Assembly: GCA_031254195.1 (NCBI GenBank)
Contig: JAIRUW010000072.1
Location: 1-43,153 of the forward strand
Length of the DNA stretch: 43,153 nt
From: Oscillospiraceae bacterium
Lineage (GTDB): Bacteria; Bacillota; Clostridia; Oscillospirales; UBA929
Direction: 5' to 3'
How positions within the stretch are numbered: position 1 is the stretch's first letter; each line of letters opens with the position of its first letter. The notes under the pieces were generated by a model, which was not told the DNA's origin, did not search any database, and saw nothing but the letters and a program-made list of their open reading frames with translations. Both the position numbers and the translations under genes were made by a program. Positions 38,858-43,153 of the stretch are shown here, one piece after another.

Positions 38858-41436
38858 AGCGAACCCTCCTGTTTGACTGTTTGCGTCATCCTGTATAATA
38901 CATTCAACGCTTCAATTGGCGTCAATGTGTTGATGTCGGTGGTTTTGAGCATTTTGATGACCTCGTCGGCGGCAAGATGCTCCAGCGACATTTGCGGCGG
39001 CGGCTCTTCCCTGACCTCCCGTACGGTCTTGACTTGGCCGCCTTCTTCGAGCTTCTTCAAAACAGCTCTGGCCCGCGTGATCACGCTGTCCGGCAATCCG
39101 GCCAAACGCGCCACTTCCACGCCGTAGCTGTCGTCCGCGCCGCCGGGTACGACGCGGCGCAGGAAAACGATCTCCCCGCCCCGCTTTTTAACCGACACAT
39201 GGAGGTTCCTCATGCCCGGGTGCTCCTGTTCCAGCGCGGTCAGTTCATGGTAGTGGGTGGCGAACAGCGTTTTCGCGCCGATTTTCCTGTGGGTATGCTC
39301 CAATACGGCTTGCGCCACGCTCATGCCGTCGAAGGTCGATGTGCCGCGCCCCACCTCGTCAAACAGGATCAGGCTCTTTTTGGTAGCGAAACGTAAGATC
39401 TCGGCGACCTCGGTCATCTCCACCATGAAAGTAGAACGCCCGCCCGCCACATCGTCCGACGCGCCGACACGGGTGAACACGCGGTCGCAGACGCCGATGT
39501 GCGCGCTCTTGGCAGGGACGAACGACCCCGCCTGCGCCATCAGTGTGATCAAAGCGATCTGGCGCATATAGGTTGATTTACCTGCCATGTTGGGGCCTGT
39601 GATGATGGCCGTCGGCGCGGATTTGGTCAGTTCCGCGTCATTGGGGACAAACAGCCCGTGGTCAAGCATACGCTCAACGACCGGGTGCCGCCCCTCCTTG
39701 ATGACGCAAATGTCGGAGTGATCGACGGTCGGCATACAGTAATCGTGTCTCCGCGCGGCTTCGGCGAAGGAGCAGAGCGCGTCCAGCCGCGCCAGCGCAT
39801 GGGCGGTGCTCTGGATACGGTGCGCGTTCTCCACGCATAGGTTTCGCAATGCTGCGAACAACTCGCCCTCCAGCGCCGCCAGCCGGTCGCCCGCCGACAT
39901 GATTTCCGCTTCCAGCTCCTTGAGCTGCTGGGTGATATACCTCTCGCCGTTGGCAATGGTCTGCTTTCTCGTATACTCCGCCGGGACCTGCCCGAGATAA
40001 GACTTGCTGACCTCTATGTAGTAACCGAATACCTTGTTGTAGCCTATTTTCAGCGATTTGACGCCGGTCTTCCGCCGCTCCTCCGCCTCCATCTCCATAA
40101 ACGCGTCCCTCGCGCCGGATACCAGGGAGCGGAGGCGGTCCACCTCCTGATGGTAGCCGTCTTTGATAAAGCCGCCCTCGCGAATGGAAAAGGGCGGGGT
40201 TTCCACAACCGCCGCGTCGAGAACGGCATAAATCTCCGGGAGCGGGTCACAGCCGCTCTCCAGTTCGCGCAGGCCCGGCGAGCGCAGCGGCCCCAACAGG
40301 CCCTTGACGGCGGGGACGCGTTCCAGCGCGTTGCGCAAAGCCCGCAGGTCCCGCGCGTTGGCCGTGCCGTACAGGATACGGGTCAATATGCGTTCCATAT
40401 CGGGCAGGTTTTGCAGAAGCCCTTGCGCCTCACCGCTTACGATGACCCCCTCAACCAGCTCCGCGACGGCATAAAGGCGGCGGTTGATGTCGGCGGGGTT
40501 TGCCAGCGGGCGCTCCAGCCAGCCGCGCAGGGTGCGTCCGCCCATCGCGGTCCTGGTCATATCCAAAACCCACAGCAGGGAGCCTTTTTTCTCCCCGGAG
40601 CGCATTGTTTCCGTCAGTTCCAGCGTCTGCTTGGCGGTGTAGTCCAGCTCTAAGTATTTGTCGTGTTCATAGACATTGAGGGTTAAATGTACCTCGTCGC
40701 ACATCATCTCCTGCAAATAAATCAGCAAACCACCCGCCGCCCGCGCTGCCGCCGGCCTGTCACTCAGTCCCAGCGCCTCGCCGTCCGGCCATCGCGCCGC
40801 GGCCGCGTCGGTATTGAAAACATCCCGGGTCTGCGCCGGGCAGGAGAGCTTGTCCGCTAAAAACCCCGTCAGCCTTCCCTGTTTGGCCGCCTCGGGGCAA
40901 AGTACAGCCTCACGCGGCGCGTAGCGCCCCAGCTCTGTTATAACGCGCCGTACGAGCTCTTCTCCCTGAAACTCGGTCGCCGCCATTTCACCCGTGGATA
41001 TATCGCAGAAGCAGACGCCCGCCGCGCCGGGAGCCCATGAAACCGCCGCAATATAGTTATTACGGTTTTCATCCAGCAGGTTGGGTTCGATCAGCGCCCC
41101 CGGCGACATGATGCGCACAATGTCGCGCTTGACCAAGCCCTTGGCCTGCGCCGGGTCTTCGGTCTGCTCGCATATGGCGACGCGGTAACCCTTTTGGATG
41201 AGCTTTGCGATATACCCCTCCGCGCTGTGGTACGGTACGCCGCACATCGGCACGCGTTCTTCCTCCGGTATGCCTTTATCACGGGAGGTAAGCGTCAGAG
41301 AGAGCAAGTTGGACACCAGCCGCGCGTCCTCGAAAAACATTTCGTAAAAATCGCCCAGCCGGAAAAAGAGGATACAGTCGGGATGCTTATCCTTCATCTC
41401 CCAATATTGCCGCATCATCGGGGTCAGCTCAGCCAC
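38854..41436 (-). CDS. mutS: DNA mismatch repair protein MutS
   Basis: The 860-residue product has the complete MutS layout: mismatch-binding domain I with the Phe-x-Glu loop (FFRLGDFYEMF), connector, core/clamp, and the ABC-type ATPase with Walker A GPNMAGKST (about 612-620), DEVGRGTSTFDG and ATHYHEL. MutS recognises mismatches and recruits MutL; no mutL is adjacent, though mutSL is the usual order. The start is GTG at 41436, with AGGAGG six bases upstream, and it overlaps miaB by 8 bases. The 3' end overlaps the GH5 gene. Confidence 0.97.
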   Translation of the reverse strand: MAELTPMMRQYWEMKDKHPDCILFFRLGDFYEMFFEDARLVSNLLSLTLTSRDKGIPEEERVPMCGVPYHSAEGYIAKLIQKGYRVAICEQTEDPAQAKGLVKRDIVRIMSPGALIEPNLLDENRNNYIAAVSWAPGAAGVCFCDISTGEMAATEFQGEELVRRVITELGRYAPREAVLCPEAAKQGRLTGFLADKLSCPAQTRDVFNTDAAAARWPDGEALGLSDRPAAARAAGGLLIYLQEMMCDEVHLTLNVYEHDKYLELDYTAKQTLELTETMRSGEKKGSLLWVLDMTRTAMGGRTLRGWLERPLANPADINRRLYAVAELVEGVIVSGEAQGLLQNLPDMERILTRILYGTANARDLRALRNALERVPAVKGLLGPLRSPGLRELESGCDPLPEIYAVLDAAVVETPPFSIREGGFIKDGYHQEVDRLRSLVSGARDAFMEMEAEERRKTGVKSLKIGYNKVFGYYIEVSKSYLGQVPAEYTRKQTIANGERYITQQLKELEAEIMSAGDRLAALEGELFAALRNLCVENAHRIQSTAHALARLDALCSFAEAARRHDYCMPTVDHSDICVIKEGRHPVVERMLDHGLFVPNDAELTKSAPTAIITGPNMAGKSTYMRQIALITLMAQAGSFVPAKSAHIGVCDRVFTRVGASDDVAGGRSTFMVEMTEVAEILRFATKKSLILFDEVGRGTSTFDGMSVAQAVLEHTHRKIGAKTLFATHYHELTALEQEHPGMRNLHVSVKKRGGEIVFLRRVVPGGADDSYGVEVARLAGLPDSVITRARAVLKKLEEGGQVKTVREVREEPPPQMSLEHLAADEVIKMLKTTDINTLTPIEALNVLYRMTQTVKQEGSL

Positions 41437-42541
41437 CCAACTCCTCCTCTATCCTTTTCTGTACTTCCAGCAGCCGCATAAACCGCTCTTTCATCTCCCC
41501 CGGCGAAAGGGTCTCCGTCAGCTCTGCCGCCGGGGTGCCCGCGCGGGCGGAATATTGGAAGGTAAACAGCTTCGCAAATCTGACCTCTTCCAACAACGAC
41601 AGTGTATCTAAAAAATCCTGCTCTGTCTCCCCCGGAAACCCCACAATCACATCGCCGGACAATGTGAGGTTTTCGATGGTCTCCTTCGCCAGCCGTATCT
41701 TCTCCAAATAGTCCTCCCGCGTGTATCCCCTGTTCATTGCTTTCAAAACGGCGTTGCTGCCGGACTGCGCCGGGAGGTGTAAGACCGGCGCAATCCGCGG
41801 AGAGGAAGCCATCGCTTCAAAAAGCCGCCGTCCCGCGTCCCGCGGATGGCTGGTCATAAAACGGAGCTGATAGTTCCCTTCAAACGAAGCGCAAGCCCTT
41901 AGCAAATCAGGAAAGTCGGGCTTGTATGAGTTGACGTTCTGCCCGATCAGCCAAATCTCGCCCACCCCGTCTTCGACCAGCCCGCGCACTTCCTCCAGCA
42001 CCGCTTCCGGCGCGCGCGAACGCTCCCGCCCGCGCACATACGGCACGACGCAGTAAGAGCAATAGTTGTCGCAGCCGGTCATGATGGTCACGTTGGCCCG
42101 GTTGATCTCCGGGTCGATGAGCCGGGCGATTGGGAGCCCTTCTTCGATCGGCGCGGTGTCGGGCGAGGTGATGATATGCCGCCCGCCCTCGGTCATAAGC
42201 CGCCGCAGATATTCGGGGAAGCGCCCCAAATCAGCCGGGCCGAAGGAGAGCGATACCTGCTTATACCGCTTGCGCAGCAGCTCCCGCACTTCCTCCCGCT
42301 GCGCCATACAGCCGCACAGCACGACCTTGCGTCCCGGCTTCCCCTTGTGCAGATAGGTGCCCAAATGCCCCAGCAGCCGTGTTTCGGCGTGCTTGCGCAC
42401 CGCACATGTGACAAGTACGACCAAGTCTGCCCCGGCGCGGTCGTCGGTCATGGTATACCCCATCGCCAGCAGCATCCCGCGCAGGCGGTCGCCGTCGGCC
42501 TGATTTTGCTGGCATCCGTAAATCGCGAGATGGGCTGTCAA
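41429..42541 (-). CDS. miaB: tRNA methylthiotransferase MiaB, lacking TRAM domain
   Basis: The 370-residue product has the N-terminal methylthiotransferase domain (Cys10 in YGCQQNQADGD, Cys46 in VTCAVRK, Cys78 in CGCMAQ) and radical SAM cysteines Cys157, Cys161, Cys164 followed by VVPYVRGRERSR, the MiaB signature. It would methylthiolate i6A37 in tRNA. Typical MiaB has about 440 residues; here the C-terminal TRAM RNA-binding domain is missing, as the protein stops after LEVQKRIEEELGG. The start is TTG at 42541, overlapping the previous stop as TTGA, with GAGG 8 bases upstream. The CQQN in place of CQMN is a small deviation. Confidence 0.88.
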   Translation of the reverse strand: MTAHLAIYGCQQNQADGDRLRGMLLAMGYTMTDDRAGADLVVLVTCAVRKHAETRLLGHLGTYLHKGKPGRKVVLCGCMAQREEVRELLRKRYKQVSLSFGPADLGRFPEYLRRLMTEGGRHIITSPDTAPIEEGLPIARLIDPEINRANVTIMTGCDNYCSYCVVPYVRGRERSRAPEAVLEEVRGLVEDGVGEIWLIGQNVNSYKPDFPDLLRACASFEGNYQLRFMTSHPRDAGRRLFEAMASSPRIAPVLHLPAQSGSNAVLKAMNRGYTREDYLEKIRLAKETIENLTLSGDVIVGFPGETEQDFLDTLSLLEEVRFAKLFTFQYSARAGTPAAELTETLSPGEMKERFMRLLEVQKRIEEELGG

Positions 42542-43153
42542 CTGATTTGCCTCAGCAGTTTCCCCATGCTGTAGGTAAAATGCGCGAACGCGACGCCCGG
42601 CTCCTCCAGATCGGCGTTCCAGCGCTTGACCCATTCCATCGAAGTATATCCGTCATACCCGCCGCGTTTGAGCTGTGTGAGCATATCGGACAGCGGCAGG
42701 TCGCCGTAGGTGAGCATTTTATATTGCAGTTTTTTCTCCTCCATAACGCTGTCCTTGATGTGTACGTGTTTGATATACTGTCCGAGGTTTTGATACGTCT
42801 TGGCGGGCGATTCCCCGAAATAGCGGTACGGGTGGTGCATGTCCCATAAGACCTGCACCGCCGGGCTGTTGATCTCCAAAATCAGCTCTTTGAGCTTGTC
42901 CGAGTCCGCCCAGACCCCGTTTGTCTCAACCAGCAGGACCACGCCCGCGCTTTCCGCCTGCGGCGCGATTTCAGCCAGCCGCCGGCGTACCAGCCCCTCG
43001 TCCGTATCGGGGTTGGGGTGGCCCCACTCGTCGCCCAGCACACGGATATAAGGGCAGCCGAGGTCATGTGCCAGACTGATGGTATGGCGCACATCTTCTT
43101 CCTCAAGCCCCGCGCCGCAAAGGAGTAGGTTAGACGCCACGCAGGATATGGCA
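42538..43153 (-). CDS. Sugar phosphate isomerase/epimerase-like TIM barrel (partial)
   Basis: The open frame covers at least 205 residues and continues beyond the right edge; an in-frame GTG at 43140 is probably internal because the sequence upstream (AISCVASNLLLC) still fits the family. It belongs to the AP_endonuc_2/xylose isomerase-like superfamily: VLLVETNGVW and QVLWDMHHPYRYFGESP, IKHVHIKDS and TSMEWVKRW give the Glu, Asp, His and Glu of the metal site. Its reaction cannot be named. The stop overlaps the miaB start (TTGA), so it is the first visible gene of the miaB-mutS-GH5 transcript. Confidence 0.8.
   Translation of the reverse strand, partial: AISCVASNLLLCGAGLEEEDVRHTISLAHDLGCPYIRVLGDEWGHPNPDTDEGLVRRRLAEIAPQAESAGVVLLVETNGVWADSDKLKELILEINSPAVQVLWDMHHPYRYFGESPAKTYQNLGQYIKHVHIKDSVMEEKKLQYKMLTYGDLPLSDMLTQLKRGGYDGYTSMEWVKRWNADLEEPGVAFAHFTYSMGKLLRQIS

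Noticed and set aside
1..43153. tRNA, rRNA, CRISPR arrays, insertion sequences, riboswitches and prophage
   Set aside because: None was recognised by eye; no regularly spaced repeats, transposase motifs, att repeats or T-box/riboswitch cores were seen.

Overview
The window looks like a chromosomal segment of an endospore-forming Clostridia member (Bacillota). Support: a spore cortex amidase (CwlD), a GerA-type germinant receptor operon behind a sigma-G-like promoter, an Asp23/Gls24 protein, RNase M5, a YqeG phosphatase, a CD1247-type acidic protein, AGGAGG ribosome sites almost everywhere, and many promoters matching TTGACA-17-TATAAT, often with an extended TGn -10. Most of the sequence is GC-rich. 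About 6.1-7.7 kb is visibly AT-rich and looks acquired. I cannot place the organism more precisely; an uncultured Oscillospiraceae-like or Christensenellales-like lineage would fit.

Layout. 0-4.6 kb: Asp23 protein (+), a translationally coupled ogt-xer pair (-), then a leaderless WYL regulator (+) and a two-gene operon of an uncharacterised Cys-cluster protein and an Fpg/Nei-like DNA glycosylase. Together this is a DNA-repair-flavoured neighbourhood. 4.6-6.1 kb: ECF sigma factor with its probable membrane anti-sigma. 6.1-7.7 kb: AT-rich island with two small reverse-strand genes and a HicAB toxin-antitoxin pair. 7.8-11.9 kb: a secreted M23 peptidase/NodB deacetylase fusion and a chemoreceptor. 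11.9-14 kb: cwlD-radA (-). 14.1-14.4 kb: small orphan gene (+).

14.5-26.9 kb (all -) is a long, overlapping housekeeping run: yqeG, AP-endonuclease-like, M24 peptidase; then from its own promoter efp, CD1247-type protein, nadA-nadB-nadC, metallophosphoesterase, tgt, comEC, holA and RNase M5. NadB and NadA make quinolinate and NadC converts it to nicotinate mononucleotide; Tgt modifies tRNA; ComEC imports DNA; HolA loads the clamp. Most junctions are ATGA or GTGA overlaps, so translational coupling is likely.

26.9-31.6 kb: a GH18-like gene (+), then DUF6062 and a DnaQ-type exonuclease (-), and the gerAA-gerAC-gerAB operon (-), whose second and third genes are strikingly short. 31.7-37.5 kb: a lipoprotein (+), a methyltransferase, an AraC/GyrI regulator, an atypical protein kinase coupled to xylulokinase, and an HTH-like protein (all -). 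37.6-43.2 kb (-): a sugar-phosphate isomerase-like gene running off the right edge, a TRAM-less miaB, mutS, and a GH5 lipoprotein, all with overlapping ends.

No tRNA, rRNA, CRISPR array, insertion sequence or riboswitch was recognised. No gene-free stretch exceeds 300 bases. The most unusual signals are a recurring CTAGCGTACGCTAG-type palindrome, hairpins placed at start codons or directly before ribosome sites, the WYL/Cys-protein/glycosylase cluster with altered glycosylase residues, a heptamer repeat inside nadB, and the shortened GerA operon.
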